A stretch of 64,000 bases of DNA. Origin: Symsagittifera roscoffensis (taxonomy: Eukaryota; Xenacoelomorpha; Acoela; Convolutidae). The position numbers and the translations under genes were made by a program. The notes below the pieces were generated by a model. It worked only from the letters and a program-made list of their open reading frames with translations. It had not been told where the DNA came from and did not search any database. Location of the stretch: positions 49,655,581 through 49,719,580 of the forward strand of contig NC_087066.1 of assembly GCF_963678635.1 (NCBI RefSeq). Reading direction: 5' to 3'. Positions 46,961 through 59,635 of this stretch are shown piece by piece; positions within the stretch are counted from its first letter, which is position 1; each line of letters opens with the position of its first letter.

Positions 46961-48790
46961 GATGGTGGTCACGTCATCTGAAGAGGCGATTCAAAGCACG
47001 TAAGCCGGCATTTTATTAAACTCATGATATGGTCATATGCATATAGTGTAATATTATAATTTTATGTAATTTTATAATGGTGGCTAGTTGTAGTAATAGT
47101 TATGTTTAAAAACAAAGCATAATCATGAGGTTTGACTGAGACTGCAGTTGAAGGGGGGGGGGGCAAAAAAGAGCAGCTTTGTTAAACGATTGTTACCAAG
47201 TACATCTGCACTCAGCGGGACAACTGCTGCTATTGCAGATCACATGTTGTCTGTTCTAAACTCTACTAAATATATGTGACTAAAATGAATTCTCACAGCA
47301 GCCCAGTAACTTAGATGAAAATGAACAACTGAGCCACTGAGTGATAGTAGATGGTGATGGCGGTGGTGCCACGCTTTATCGCACTGAAAAACAGACTAAA
47401 ACAGATTATTAATCTATGTTAGAATTAGCCTGCTTTTATTTTATTTCTTCTGCTAAATTACCATATTTAACACAGCCAAAACTTGAACAGCCCACGTGAG
47501 AAAAACAAACAAATTATCAATGGTAGAATTCAGTTTACTACGCAAGCAAAGCGGCCCCAACCGAAGCTCTACTCACAGTCACGCGCTAAATGTTAGATAC
47601 GCAAACTGTCAGCTGAGCGCGGCTACATATCAGATTTGCTTAATGAGCTTTATGAGAATTGTTGATTGTCTCCGGTGAAAGGTGAATTGTTGCTAAGAAA
47701 GCACAGTTTTTGATGCAAAAACATATGCAAGTTGAAGCTTGAAGTCAGAAGTTGTTCATTATCGATTTTAACAAAAAATGAAGTGCGCGTGATTAGCTTA
47801 GAAAGTGTTCAGATAGAGCATGATCTAAATTCCGGACATTAATAGATCATAAGTAAAGCAGAGGTTCATTTAATACATGTACAAATACGCCATCAGAAGA
47901 AGCAAGCAGAAAAAGTGAAGCACAAAAACTGATTTCGAGAAAAATTCCTCTTTACTAGCTTTTCTGCTTAAGCAGGAAAGAAGGACCAACACAGGAGTTG
48001 CGAGCTGTTCAGCTTTCTGCAGGCAACCGCTGTTGTGACCGTCGTTAAGATTTGCATAAAAATTTTTTGATTGTTTTTCTGGCCGGGTAGTGTTAGTGTT
48101 GCCTCAGCCTCACGCAACAAATCCGGCCTTTCGATTCAGAGTCGAAGACTGCTTAGCACTACCGCGCCAGAAACGAAGGCCGTCCAAGGTCAAACTTCAA
48201 CCTGATGCCGACCGAAGTTGATTTGATATACTCATCTAATCCAATCCAAGTAATATCCCCTAGAGTCTGATTACAACAAAGGTAAACTTCCTTAAATGGT
48301 AATATTAGAGGTTTCATTACGCACCCCACTCGCCAAACAAACAAAAGGCGTTCTTTAGGATGGCATGCAAAATAAACTAAAAGCTTACTTACTTACTATA
48401 GATAGCTAAGCTGACAAAAGGATGCTTTCAACCTACTTGTTTTGGGCTACTGGAACAAGTTTGAGCTTTTGCTGTTTTTTAATTGCTGCGCATCAAAAGC
48501 GATTACTTTATTTGTTTTCCGAACAAAGAAGTTTTTTGGACAAACTAGAGAATCCCTGATTGTCCTAATCTGATAGGCTTTGTATTTACTGAACGATGAC
48601 CGCAATTACCCCGCGTCCAGAAAACTACCCCACGTTAACAATGATTACAAATAAGGAAACATATTTACTTTTTGGACTACAAAAAGCAGCTGTTGTTTGT
48701 CTGAAATGATCAAAGACCAAAACTGCTCAACAGAAAATGACCTAAATAGCGCCGATGGAAACGTTCAAAAGATAAAAAAAGTATAAGATC
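46961..48790. other. Intergenic stretch without a recognised gene
   Basis: AT-rich with short G and A runs. No motif-bearing ORF, RNA gene or repeat was recognised. Confidence 0.4.
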
Positions 48791-49317
48791 AAACAAGACT
48801 GCTCGTATCAGGGCGAAGCCCTGAATGTTCCGACTGCCTTTTAAGGTTTATGGAGCAGTAATAACATAAAAAAATTAAATGAAATAAAATAAAATGAATT
48901 TTTTTTTTCTAAAATTTGAAATTTTTAATGAAAATCACCCCCCCCCCCCCCCCCCACACGCCATATAAAGTACAAAAAGAGAGATTTCGTTCCTTGTAAC
49001 AAATCAATTATGGCAAATAAGCTTCGTTCAACCAATTTGGAACGATTTATAAGACGGATTAAATCTCCGCTTACGCGTTAATTGTCCCAAATTGGTCAAA
49101 ATGGCAATCTTTAAACCCTCATAACTTTACGGAAAGTGATCACAGGTGAAATATCTTTTCAAATTTAAGCTCAGGACTACAATACCTTTTGAATGATATA
49201 TAAAAAAAACTCCGTCAAAAATGGCTAGTTAAAAAGTCGAAATTTGTCTGAAGAAAAAAAAACAAAAACCACCCCGAGCACAAATATTCCCTTACTTTTG
49301 TATCGAAAGTCGGAACA
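48791..49317 (+). repeat. R1 repeat, full-length copy (~527 bp)
   Basis: It begins AAACAAGACTGCTCGTATCA, followed at once by GGGCGAAGCCC (a small hairpin), then TGTTCCGACTGCC. The middle has an ACACGCCATATAAAG block and AACGATTTATAAGACGG. It ends TTTTGTATCGAAAGTCGGAACA with another short palindrome. No ORF. It is probably a non-autonomous mobile element, class unknown. Confidence 0.75.
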
Positions 49318-49907
49318 ATTAAGAAGAAAAAACCGACTAGATGAATCAGAAAAAAAATGTTCAAACTGTTCATGCCCTGATTTAGGCGAGCTTCTTCGCG
49401 CCTGAGAGTTTTCGAAAGGATCTGTAAGTTTGCCCCACTTACAGAAAAGACAGGGGGTTGGGTAGAGTTTTTCTTTTTAAATTCTTGTTTGTTTTCTGCT
49501 TAAATTTTTGAATATTTCATAGATTCCGTTTCAAGTGCATAGTAAAAGAGTGACTCATCATTTCGACAGGCTTACTTCTTAATCATCAGTCAGTAGTGAG
49601 TAATACCTTCTCACGTGTACAGATAGAAATATGTCCGGAATATTTACTAAGAGTAAAACAAGAAATATTGATAATATTACGGTTGTGTGAGGTTGTCACC
49701 ATTTTACTTACTATATATGCATAACTAAATATTCACTTAAGTTTAGTTTACTAGTATTACTACCGTTCACCACACTAAAGGCCAAATGTGGGGAGGGGGG
49801 AGCTCAAGTGAACAGGATGCGGCTGGCTCTTTCACTGTTTACTTCTGCTCAGGTCCAGGGTCGTGGCCGGCCAAACGCAAACAACAGTTTCGGTTAGACA
49901 TACAAAC
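49318..49907. other. Intergenic stretch
   Basis: Nothing recognised. Confidence 0.4.
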
Positions 49908-50063
49908 CGGGGCAGTACAACAGTGCCGAAGTGCAACAGTGTCGAAATACAACAGTGCCGAAAATGAAAATGTGTTCAACAGTGCCGAAAATCATCAATT
50001 TTCGGCATTGTTGCGCCTCATCATTTTCGGCACTGTTGTACTTCGGCACCGCTGAACGCCCCC
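49908..50063. repeat. Small element built of TTCGGCACTGTTG inverted motifs
   Basis: Four CAACAGTG(C/T)CGAA motifs (49919-49988) face three TTCGGCA(C/T)(T/C)G motifs (50000-50055), so the left half pairs with the right half. The outer edges (GGGGCAGTACAACAG on the left; the complement of GGGGGCGTTCAGCGG on the right) look like decayed terminal inverted repeats. It is followed by an 18-C homopolymer at 50184-50201. Confidence 0.6.
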
Positions 50064-50201
50064 ATACAAACCACGCTACAGAATTGCCACCCCTTCAAAG
50101 AAAAGCAGTAAATTAGCGCTAGATGAAATTTGCTGAATTCTGATTGTTCGAAAATTTGACTAACTTAACCTACTTAACAATAGCCCCCCCCCCCCCCCCC
50201 C

Positions 50202-51239
50202 ATTTCTTGAAAGGGGGTAATTGTTAAGCAGATTTGGACCATGTACGCCTCAAATGTTTTTCTTCCGATATTTTAGATCCAGATTACGAAAAACAAGTTA
50301 ACACAATCACTCAGGATGTTTCAAAGGAGCTTTTGACAGTTTGAAGTACAACTAATGGCCTACAAACGGGACTGTGATTTGACTTAACCCGGGTTGACGT
50401 AGGTGTCCGCGTGTCCCATTTATGTTTCGCCTGACTCGACCCAAGCTGGCTATGTTTCGACGGTGCGCTACAATTAGTAAGAAGCGACAATTAGTAAAAA
50501 GAGACAATTCTGAAAGAGCTTGCTTCGCTGCGTTTACATTCGGCAGGAGAGCAATAGTGCAAGTGAGTCAGTGATCACCGCTTCATCTGCTGTGACGAAA
50601 TGTCGCTTGTCACGAATTGTCGCCTCTGTGTTTTGACTGACTCGGCTGAATGAAAAGCGCGCTCGACTGTGTTCGACTCAAGCGTGATTTGTTCCGACCG
50701 ACTCCACTCAAAATGTCTATGGTTCGACTGCTCGGACTCGACTAGTCCATTAGACTTAAGCGTGCTATGTTTTGATTGAACTCGGGCAAAAAGTGTGTTC
50801 GATTAGTTATTAATCAAGCGTGCTACATTTCTACCGACTGGACCCAATGTGGCTATGTTTCGATCTCTCGATTGAATAATAATCATAATATTAATAATAA
50901 TCATAATTAACTGTTGTCATATCAGAGATTATTCAACAGACATTTGTCAGTTTACATAATTCTGATATACAAGGGCATCAAAAGGCCCGATAGGCCTAGT
51001 CAGGTGATGCCTTAATTGAGCAGTACAATTTCTAAGAAGTAGCGAGGAGTTTCTAATGTAAATTACTATCAGTTGCCCAAACCCTACAAACCCTCTCTTT
51101 TAGAAAAAAAAGATCTATCATTTTTTAATTATTTGTGATGTATAAATCGCGAAAATCACGGAGAAAAGTGTTTAATTGACCATCATTAAGATTGCTGACT
51201 GTATCAGCAAAATCTTCAAAAAAATTACACCCCTTCTTT
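50202..51239. other. Intergenic stretch with a degenerate short repeat
   Basis: Between 50440 and 50870 the phrase GGCTATGTTTCGA and relatives (GCTATGTTTTGA, CTATGGTTCGAC, GCTACATTTCTAC) recur five times near CGACTC motifs. This looks like an old minisatellite. Otherwise nothing is recognised. Confidence 0.4.
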
Positions 51240-52380
51240 TTGGGCTTTTCCCAGTGAAATTATTCGTTGGTTTGATTTTTTAAACTTTTCTCTGTTTCAA
51301 TCTCCAAGTCCAAAATTAAGCTTTTTAAGAATTCTGTTTTTAAATCCTTCCGTAAAAGCTTAACTAAAGTTTTGATTATCTCGTATATGTGCAATTCTTT
51401 CACGGAGCACATCTTGTAGGTTTCCCTTAAATGTGTTACTAACTGATTTCTCCGTTTTCTTTACAAAAACTCTCAGAAATTGGTTTTGTTTGATTTCAAG
51501 TTTTTGTAGAGATGTTTTATTGGCTGTGCCGTACACTATAATCCCATATTGCAGTATTGGCTGAATATGACTGAAATAGTTTTTAATTAGTTGTGCTGTC
51601 GTTAGCACGTCACATAAGCGGTTCAGTAAACCATAGAAAATGTTCATTTTTTTGACACGAAAAATAATATGAAACTTGAAATTTAATTTTGAGTCCATGT
51701 GAATGCCCAAATATTTAGTAAAGAGCTTCTTTTTAGCATCATTAGTCCTTTTTTATATTGTCTATTTCTGTGGTTATTTTTCTATTAAAACTTATGTTTA
51801 TTGTTTTGTCTAGGTTCAGAGTAAGCTTATTGATTTTCAACCAATTTACTATTTTTGATAATTCCTCATTCTTTTGGTGTAAGTTTTGATCTTTTTGCTT
51901 CACTGCCGTATAATCAACGTATAAATACGTATTCACTGATTTTGTAATCGCTGGTAAATCATTTTTCATTAAAATCAACAGTAGTGGCCCGAGCACTGAT
52001 CCCTGTAGAACTCCACAGTGAATAGTTTCAATTTCGACATTTTTGAGCCTAGTTTGCCTACTTGTGAACTGTTTTTCAAATATGATTTCAACAATGCCGG
52101 TATGGGACCTCGTAGCCCGCAGTTGTCAGCTTTTTAGAAATGTATCATATGAAACTGTATCAAACGCTTTTTTGAGATCTATGAAAAATGCATGTGTTAC
52201 ATTAGGGTTCAATTCCCAATCATTTCGGATGTCTTCCATGGAGTTTACCAAGCATCTATTGCAGACTATCTAGGTCTGAACCCAAATTGGTTTTTAGTCA
52301 AAACACCATGTTTATCTAAGAAATCGATAACTCGTTTATGGAGTAAATTTTCGAAAATATTTTTGATTTCATTTTCTTAT
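51240..52380 (-). pseudogene. LINE (non-LTR) reverse transcriptase fragment
   Basis: On the - strand, in several frames, the RT domain is readable in order: NQFGFRPR (about 52290), IDLKKAFDTV (about 52180, catalytic Asp kept), GVLQGSVLGPLL (about 52005), YLYVDYT in place of the YADDT box, then NKLTLNLDKT and the C-terminal thumb to 51360. The order and motifs fit Jockey/CR1-like LINEs. Endonuclease and 5' end are absent (5' truncation is usual for LINEs). Frameshifts and the damaged catalytic box make it inactive. Confidence 0.85.
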
Positions 52381-53299
52381 ATATTTTCATTATATTTTAA
52401 GTTTCAAATAATTTTTTTTATTGTGCATCAAAGTTTAGTTACTATGTTAGTTTTTTGGGAAATCATTGTTTCTCGGAATTTTGTCTCACATCAATTTTAA
52501 CTTTTTTCTTGAGTATGAATATGTTTCAACACCGTGATCTACTAAGTTTTGAGACAGTGTTGGATCATGTTTCCAAATCGTGTTCGACGAGAGGACTGTT
52601 CTCGAACACGACTTTTGGATCCATGCGTTGGACCAATTCGGTCGAAATATAAATTCAACGCCTCAACCTGACTGGAAGGCCCCAACCCGCTCACCCTATG
52701 CCGAACAGTTCCTATCGAGTAAACGCCAAAGGTTAAAAAAGACCAAATCAGAAAATTGTTCACGGTCAACTCTCCTAAAATGGTTGAAGGCTCGACGGTT
52801 CATTCATTGAGTTTGCTTCTATGTCAAGTATGTCAAGTGCATGTGTCGGTGGACCGAATAAATTTGATCAAGTTTATTAGCCTTTCAGTGCGTGTTATTG
52901 ATTAACCATAAAAGGCCATTTGTATGAATGGAACTGCTATTAGAAGTGAACTGTGGACTCTTGCAACATATTAGCAAACAGAGTCACGAGTCTCACTCTC
53001 AAGCTCCAGTTTGAAGTTCTCAGAGATAATCGAATCCGTGTATGGTCAAAGGATCAAACGCATGGTCAACATCCAAGTTCAACAGTCGACATTGGATGCG
53101 TGTTTGACCTCAAAGCTAATACAAATTATTTTGAACGATGAAGGTAGCTAATAGCCTAATTGCCTAATATTCAGATGCATAATGACTAACTAGAACGAAT
53201 TTTTGAGGCAGAAACAGAAAAAAAAATTTCTTCATTAGTATATGTTTAATATGGCCGACCGATTAGTTGGATAAACGATCGGGAAAACCGACTTCAGAT
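52381..53299. other. Intergenic stretch
   Basis: Nothing recognised apart from short open frames. Confidence 0.4.
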
Positions 53300-54015
53300 G
53301 CAGATGAACTCATAGTAGGAAAACAGTTGCAGAAATAATGATTCAATTTTTGCTCAGTTTAAATCAATTTCAGCCATAATTTTTAATCGAATTTGAGGGG
53401 GAAAACTTGGGATATATGTTATTGTCAGTCATTCAAAAGAAGGAGGGGAGCTTTTAAAAATATAATACAAACTGTTTTGAACAGTTTTAACCGCTTCATG
53501 TTCTACCATAATACCAGTATGAATTTCACTTCAGAATCATATTATATACTGGGGCGCATTCCTTTCCCTCAGGGTTCCGTCCCCCTCAGCAACCAAAGTG
53601 TCCCATTTTCGATATCCATTTTTGCCTGATCAACCGTCAGTTTTTTAAAAGCGCCAATATACATTAATTTTTGTCAAAAACCTTTGAAAGATTGTCAAAA
53701 GTGACATTTTGCGGCAGAGAAGTTAGTGTCGACATAGAGTTTAATAGTGTTTTGGGAGAACTCGACAAATCAATTTAGTCGACCTAAAATAAAAGTTCGT
53801 CAACATCTTTTGAGAAAGTTCAAGATCCGACCAGGATAGATTAAATACCGTCGGTTTTGTGTCTTGTTTGTATTTGTTTTTGGGAGGAGGGGGACTCAAC
53901 ATTTCCATATTGATTAGTACTTTAGAAGCGGCTTACCTGAAACGAACAAATCTGCTGCACAGAGTCGCAGATCGCTGCCTACTTGATAATGATTCTTCAA
54001 GTTTTCAAAAATGAG
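53300..54015 (+). repeat. Dispersed ~0.7-kb repeat, copy 2
   Basis: Partner of 46300-46960, in the same orientation about 7 kb away, with the shared blocks listed there. Confidence 0.65.
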
Positions 54016-54656
54016 CTACAAGAGCAGAGGGCGGAACGAACCTGCTTATTTCATGATAAATATCTACAGTTTTCGGAGAAAAACCGAGAATCGAAAGTTA
54101 TGAAAACTTGCCATAGTTAGAACCAGTGTAGGTTTAAGTGAACAGGATCACAATACAAAATCATGGTTTGTTTTAAGCAGAACAAAGGAACAAAAAAAAT
54201 AAATTTCGGAAAATTTAAAAGCAACCTTCTTTCAATTCTTTTTTTTTCAAATTTTGCTGTTGTTTGAGCTGGTGGGAAAGAGTAGCAAGACTAGCTTTGA
54301 ACAAACCACCGATGGTTTCATTACCAAACAATAACAAATTTTAAGTTTCTTCATTAGCCTAAATGGATTCCTTTTTCAATCTAAATTAGTCAAATAAGCA
54401 ATCATTTTAAACCAGTTTTCTCTGCAGCGAGGAATGTTTCGACAAGTACCAACGGAGCCATGACTAAAAGGGCTCTGGTATACTGTTTCTTTCAACTCTA
54501 TCTGAAGGTTGTTTGTAATACTTTGTTGGTCCCGAAGTTACTCCCAGTGTACATGTGAGAGGTCAGACAAGTAGAAAACAGCTTTAAAGACTCAAACTTG
54601 AAATCGTCCTCTTGGCTTTAATGCCAAAAGCTTCGAAGATGAGCGGTCATCTCAGA
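54016..54656. other. Intergenic stretch
   Basis: Nothing recognised. Confidence 0.4.
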
Positions 54657-54895
54657 ATTTGAGCAAAAGACTAAGGTTTGTATCAGCATGCAATTGTTTT
54701 CCAAGTTTGTGAGAAAAATTTGACCATTTGGTGAATGAATGGGAAGGAAGATCTAAGCAGAGGACACAAGTCTTTAACCACTCGTGTCCTCTGCGTAGAT
54801 CTTCCTTCCCATTCATTCAGCAAATGGTCAAATTTTTCTCACAAATTTGGAAAACAGTTGCATGCTCTTACAAACCTTAGTCTACTGCTCAAATA
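54657..54895. repeat. Long hairpin: 115-bp inverted repeat with 8-base loop
   Basis: Arms 54657-54771 and 54780-54895 are complementary at about 92% (nine mismatches by eye). No similar sequence is seen elsewhere in the window. It could be a fold-back element or a source of double-stranded RNA if transcribed. Confidence 0.9.
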
Positions 54896-55375
54896 CAAGA
54901 TTTAGTTTGAAAACTATCTTCAAGTATTGCACATTGGTGTGTTCAAACTTTGATTTTCAAAACAACTGATGTAAGTGCAAACGTTCACATAAATACTCTA
55001 TTCATCAAAACTTATTGTAATGAAATTATTTCAAAACCCCAAACTAAAAGAACTTATGTTTCATTCAATCCACAAAATGTGTTTAATATTGCTCTGCTTT
55101 TCAACCATTGGATTCAAATTTTGAATTTCTAACAATATTGTATGAACGTGTTGTATGAACCGCGATGTATGAACGTGTTGGTTACTGAATCCAAACGGAT
55201 TGATAAACGAGATCTCCAGCGTTAGCCCGACAAAACAACTGATTCATAAAACCATTTATTAGTGTCTGAGCTGCTGCTCATAACGATCACTGGCTTGACG
55301 CCTTACAAGGTCAAACGACCAAAAAGAACATTTACTCACATGGTGAGCTAAGTACGTATATATACGTATATATTA
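54896..55375. other. Intergenic stretch
   Basis: AT-rich, with TATGAACG repeated three times near 55141-55178. Nothing else recognised. Confidence 0.4.
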
Positions 55376-55637
55376 TTGCTCCGTCTTTCGAAGAAAGTTA
55401 GGAATATATATGCTAGGGGTGGAATTTTTTATTCAGATCACTTTTACAAATCTCTGGTTCCTCGGAGAGTTTTTTAAAATTCTATATATGATTCAAACTG
55501 CAACACTTAATTTTTGATATTATCAGCCTCAAAACTCATAACTTTTGCTAAATTTCAAATTACCAAAATTATCCGAGACCAAATAAAGGGCAGTCGGAAC
55601 ATTCAGGGCTTTGCTGTGATACGAGCGGTCTTGTTTC
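55376..55637 (-). repeat. R1 repeat, internally deleted copy
   Basis: Both R1 ends are present in reverse (CTCCGTCTTTCGAAGAAAG; GGCAGTCGGAACATTCAGGG ... GAGCGGTCTTGTTT), only 262 bp apart, so the middle is deleted. Confidence 0.7.
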
Positions 55638-56193
55638 AAAATATATTTCATTAGAGCTCAAGTCAGTGCTATATTCGAAGTGTTATAAAAAAGATCTGTT
55701 TTGATTTTTTCTCCATTTTTTTCAGCAAAAAAATGCATTACGTACTTTCTTTGAAGAACAAAAACCTTAACTTTTTTCAGTGATAAATCTATAATTTAAA
55801 ATCAAATATCTTAACAACCATGGTAAGATAGCGCAATGTTTGTAAGCTACCAAATCTAGACTACCCTGATACCAAAAATGGTCACGCATGTTCAGTGACA
55901 ACATTGGCGCATTTACTAGAGCTGAAATGTTTTATAATGAGCAGTGTTTTAAAACAATTACTTCATGCAAAAATACAACAACTCATGCGGAAATTAGTTT
56001 GTGAATTGTTTTGAAGCGGAAATTAGGCTACCAAGCATGCAACGAAAAACTTCATGTTCTTCACGGACGAATAAAACTATATAATGATTGAGTGCGATAA
56101 ATTATATTTAATTCTAAAATAATTCTTCTGCCCCTCACTCTTTGGATCATCTCTTAGAAAAAAAAGTACCTCGGATCAACGAACACATTTTTT

Positions 56194-56380
56194 TGTTCCG
56201 ACTTTCGAAAAAAGAGGCGAAATATTTGTGCTCTGGGTGTTTTGTTTACTCCAGACAAATTTCGATGTTTTTTAAATTTTTTTCATATTATTTAAGATGG
56301 TCGGGCTCAAATGTAAAAAACAATAACCAGAGATTGATTTTCGTAAAATTATGGGGGTTCAAAAAATGGTGTCCCACTCT
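56194..56380 (-). repeat. R1 repeat, 3'-end fragment
   Basis: It begins TGTTCCGACTTTCGAAAAAAG and CCAGACAAATTTCGATG as in other reversed copies, and fades after about 190 bp. Confidence 0.65.
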
Positions 56381-56475
56381 TTAACCCTACGATATTTAAC
56401 CCCCTATGTTTACACCCCCTATATTATAACCCCGTAACATGATAACACCACAACAATTTAACCCCCTTTTAATGA
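56381..56475. repeat. Irregular AACCC(C) tract
   Basis: TTTAACCC, TTTAACCCCC, TTTACACCCCC, TATAACCCC and TTTAACCCCC occur at intervals of roughly 18-35 bases. It is a short degenerate minisatellite. Confidence 0.45.
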
Positions 56476-56789
56476 CGATAATTTGTTTCAAATTAAGTCT
56501 TTTTTATAAGTACAAGAGTAGTCCAATTAAGTTTACTAATTGAGGCCTGAAAAGCTAGTCTTAACTCACTTGATGCCTCTAGCATCTCAAAATAATTGCA
56601 TTTCGATTAGTGAGAGAAATAATCCCTCACTTACGCGTTTAAAACAGAGATAACCTACATGGTGCTAATTGAAGGCAACAAAAGACATTTGTGAGTTTTA
56701 CAAAAAAATCATACTGCCTATTTCTTTAACCATTGTTATACTACTCTATCAGATAAGATATAATGTTTGAGGCGTCATTCCATTTCACT
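56476..56789. other. Intergenic stretch
   Basis: Nothing recognised. Confidence 0.4.
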
Positions 56790-57948
56790 TTATCTTCGAA
56801 AGAAAAACAAATGCTAGTGGTATCAGGCCACGAGTATTACCTTAAGCGCAAAAACAAGACAACAACAAATTAAAACTGCTCGAAGTACCAAACCCATAAA
56901 TGCCGCGCAACAGCAATTACGGATGGAGAAAACTTTATTGAAACGAGGGGTCAACATAATCACGAAATTTCCACGGGCAAACCTGATGCTCGACTAGTTT
57001 TGAAAAACATCAAGGATTTAAGCGATAGTAACACCCCAACTGTCGCAGTCGCAACCGCCATTCAGCCCATTACAGACGACATTGCCACTCAACTAGCCCT
57101 AACATCCAAAGAAAATTTGGTTCGCACTGCACAACGAGCGCGCAAGCAACGAGAAGAAGTCTTACCAGTCTCCCCAGCAAACAGGAGTTTCAAAATACCC
57201 GAACTGTTTAAAAATTTTACAAGATTTGACAGTGGGCAAAATAATCACGAGAGAATTATTTTATTCGGCGAACCTGAAATGCTACGTGTGCTTGAAACAT
57301 CCAACTTTTGGTTGGCTGATGGAACTTTCAAAGTCACCCCGAAAATGTTTTATCAACTTTACTCCATATACGTTAGTCTTTCAGGAATAGCCCCCGCTTG
57401 CATATATGCGTTCCTGCCAAATAAAACGGAAAAAACTTACCACCGTTTCTTAGAAGCCCTAAAAATACTAGCCCCTGATAGAAGACCTGAAAAAATTTTA
57501 CTGGATTATGAGCAGGCCGCTATTCAAGCGATTCATAAAAATTTTCCCGAGTCCAAGCTCTCGGGATGTTTCTTCAATCTTTCACAAAGTTTTATGAGAA
57601 TAATCGTGGAGCTCGGATTGAAAAAGGATAACGAAACAAACCACGAGTTCGCTTCAGCTTTCAAAATGTTACCCGCACTGGCTTTTGAAAAAGAAGAAAT
57701 AGGAAATTCATACGATAAAATTGTGGAGGAAATTCAAATAGTTTGCGATCGCACCATAAAAGAGGCGGAAAAATTTGCGAAAGTCGACGAGATTTGCCTT
57801 TATTTTGGATCTAACTACATAAAAAGTCTCGTTCCGAATCGGGAAGCCCTATTCCCCCCTTCATTATGGAATCAGAGGGATGCGGCATCATCGGGTTTGG
57901 CCAGAACAACAAACGCTGTAGAGGGCTGGCATTATGGCATACAGCTAT
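56790..57948 (+). pseudogene. FLYWCH zinc finger plus MULE transposase, runs into assembly gap
   Basis: One frame runs from about 56790 to the gap, broken only by TAA at 56871-56873, where a FLYWCH finger normally has its Trp. FLYWCH residues: LVVSGHEYYLKRK, then NCSKYQTHKC and the final His pair (GQHNHE). After an 80-residue linker the MULE transposase domain begins: WLADGTFK (first Asp), LDYEQAAIQAI (second Asp), CFFNLSQSF, and TNAVEGWH (Glu), so the DDE set is complete. The C-terminus is lost in the gap. Family role: DNA transposase of Mutator-like elements. It may be nearly intact, or domesticated, if the stop is an error or lies in an intron; no TIRs were found. Confidence 0.8.
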
Positions 57949-58148
57949 NNNNNNNNNNNNNNNNNNNNNNNNNNNNNNNNNNNNNNNNNNNNNNNNNNNN
58001 NNNNNNNNNNNNNNNNNNNNNNNNNNNNNNNNNNNNNNNNNNNNNNNNNNNNNNNNNNNNNNNNNNNNNNNNNNNNNNNNNNNNNNNNNNNNNNNNNNNN
58101 NNNNNNNNNNNNNNNNNNNNNNNNNNNNNNNNNNNNNNNNNNNNNNNN
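57949..58148. other. Assembly gap (200 N)
   Basis: Exactly 200 unknown bases, interrupting the transposase. The size is probably nominal. Confidence 0.95.
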
Positions 58149-59593
58149 CCTAAACACACATTCTTCCAGCAATGTCATTCCTTTAAGTCAGTTCATCTGT
58201 TAGCACCCCCCTCCCCCCTCCCCCCCTCCCGCCAAAAAATGCAGTAATCACGGTGATAGGATACTTGTGGATTCTTTTTATCAAACGCGTGATTTAGTTG
58301 GTATTTGCTTATAAGGTCTAATTGGAGCTGCATTGCAGTGGTATCAATGGAGCGTACTTTCAGACAGTTAATGCCCAATTTCACGGAGCTGACTTCTAAA
58401 CTGTTTTTACAAAACGCTAAATTGAAACAAGCACAACAGTTTGTTTTCATGAGTTACTGCATAACGTGCTTTGCTTTGGTTTAGTCAGGTAACAACAGTT
58501 GGTTACTTTTTGCAATTGCTAATCAAACGAATTTCTCTCTATTCTAGCACTTTTATTTTCCAGTTTTCCCTCAGGCGTTGTTGCCCGAAGCCAAAATGAG
58601 CCAGACATTTTACATGTAGTGGGTTGAAGTTCGTTCGATTCCAAGAGTAGTTCCACAGCAGCGCAGCGCAGCGCAGCGGATCAGTTTTGACTGGAGGAAC
58701 AACTAGGACATGGCATGCAAGTCCGGCAGCAGAAACCGCAAAGCTACAAATCGGTCCTAAAAACCGCACCAAGGTGTTTTCTTTGCTGAGGAGTATTAGA
58801 ATGAGGATTAATATACCAATTACTAATGCGCTTGCCTACGTATCCGCTAGTTAATGTCTTAAAGGGGCTTGCCGGTCCCAATGATAAATATGCGATCGTC
58901 CCTCAAGTCGAAAGATCCGTTAGATGACCCTTGAAAGTATGAAAACATTTCAATCAAATTTAGTAATTTAGGCTCCACCCATTCTAGTCCCCCTCTCCCT
59001 CTAACCTAGGAAGAAAGAAGTTATAGCCCCACCAAAGAAGAATTTTCAGTTGAAGGGGCTACAAGTTGCTGCGAGATATAATGGTAGCCCAAATTTCAAA
59101 TTTATTGTCAAATCCAATATCCCTCATTTAATAATTGAACAGACGTGACATTTTAAACGCGCGTGAATTAAACTTGGACACGAAGTTTGGACGCAACTAC
59201 TCGTGATTTTTTCGAAGGTCGAAAGATTCGGTTAGCTGAACTATTGAGCGCCTTGCCTTTGGGAGTGTAGGGGCTGTTGAGAGAATGGTCATGCATATAT
59301 TCCAGATTAAAACTCCGATTGCAAGGCAGAATTTGCCTTGCATAATTTTACAGCTCTGGCCGGACGAACTATACTATTCAAGGATAATCACTACAAGGTT
59401 TCTTCCAATTTCATGAGGCGGGTGAAAGTCTGCGACTATCAATGTTTATATACACACTCAATGCTCATATATATATAGGATCCCCTTTCATGTTTTATTA
59501 AATGTTCATTTTGGTATAACTATTTTTCAATTTCGTTAATACCATTTTGTATACAGCTTTGATGAATTGAAAAATCATTTTACCCGATTCCCA

Positions 59594-59635
<42 letters not shown>

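Noticed and set aside
58149-58247. Continuation of the transposase after the gap
   Set aside because: The sequence after the N run is C-rich and has no similarity to a MULE C-terminus; the open frame spans the gap only because N is read through.
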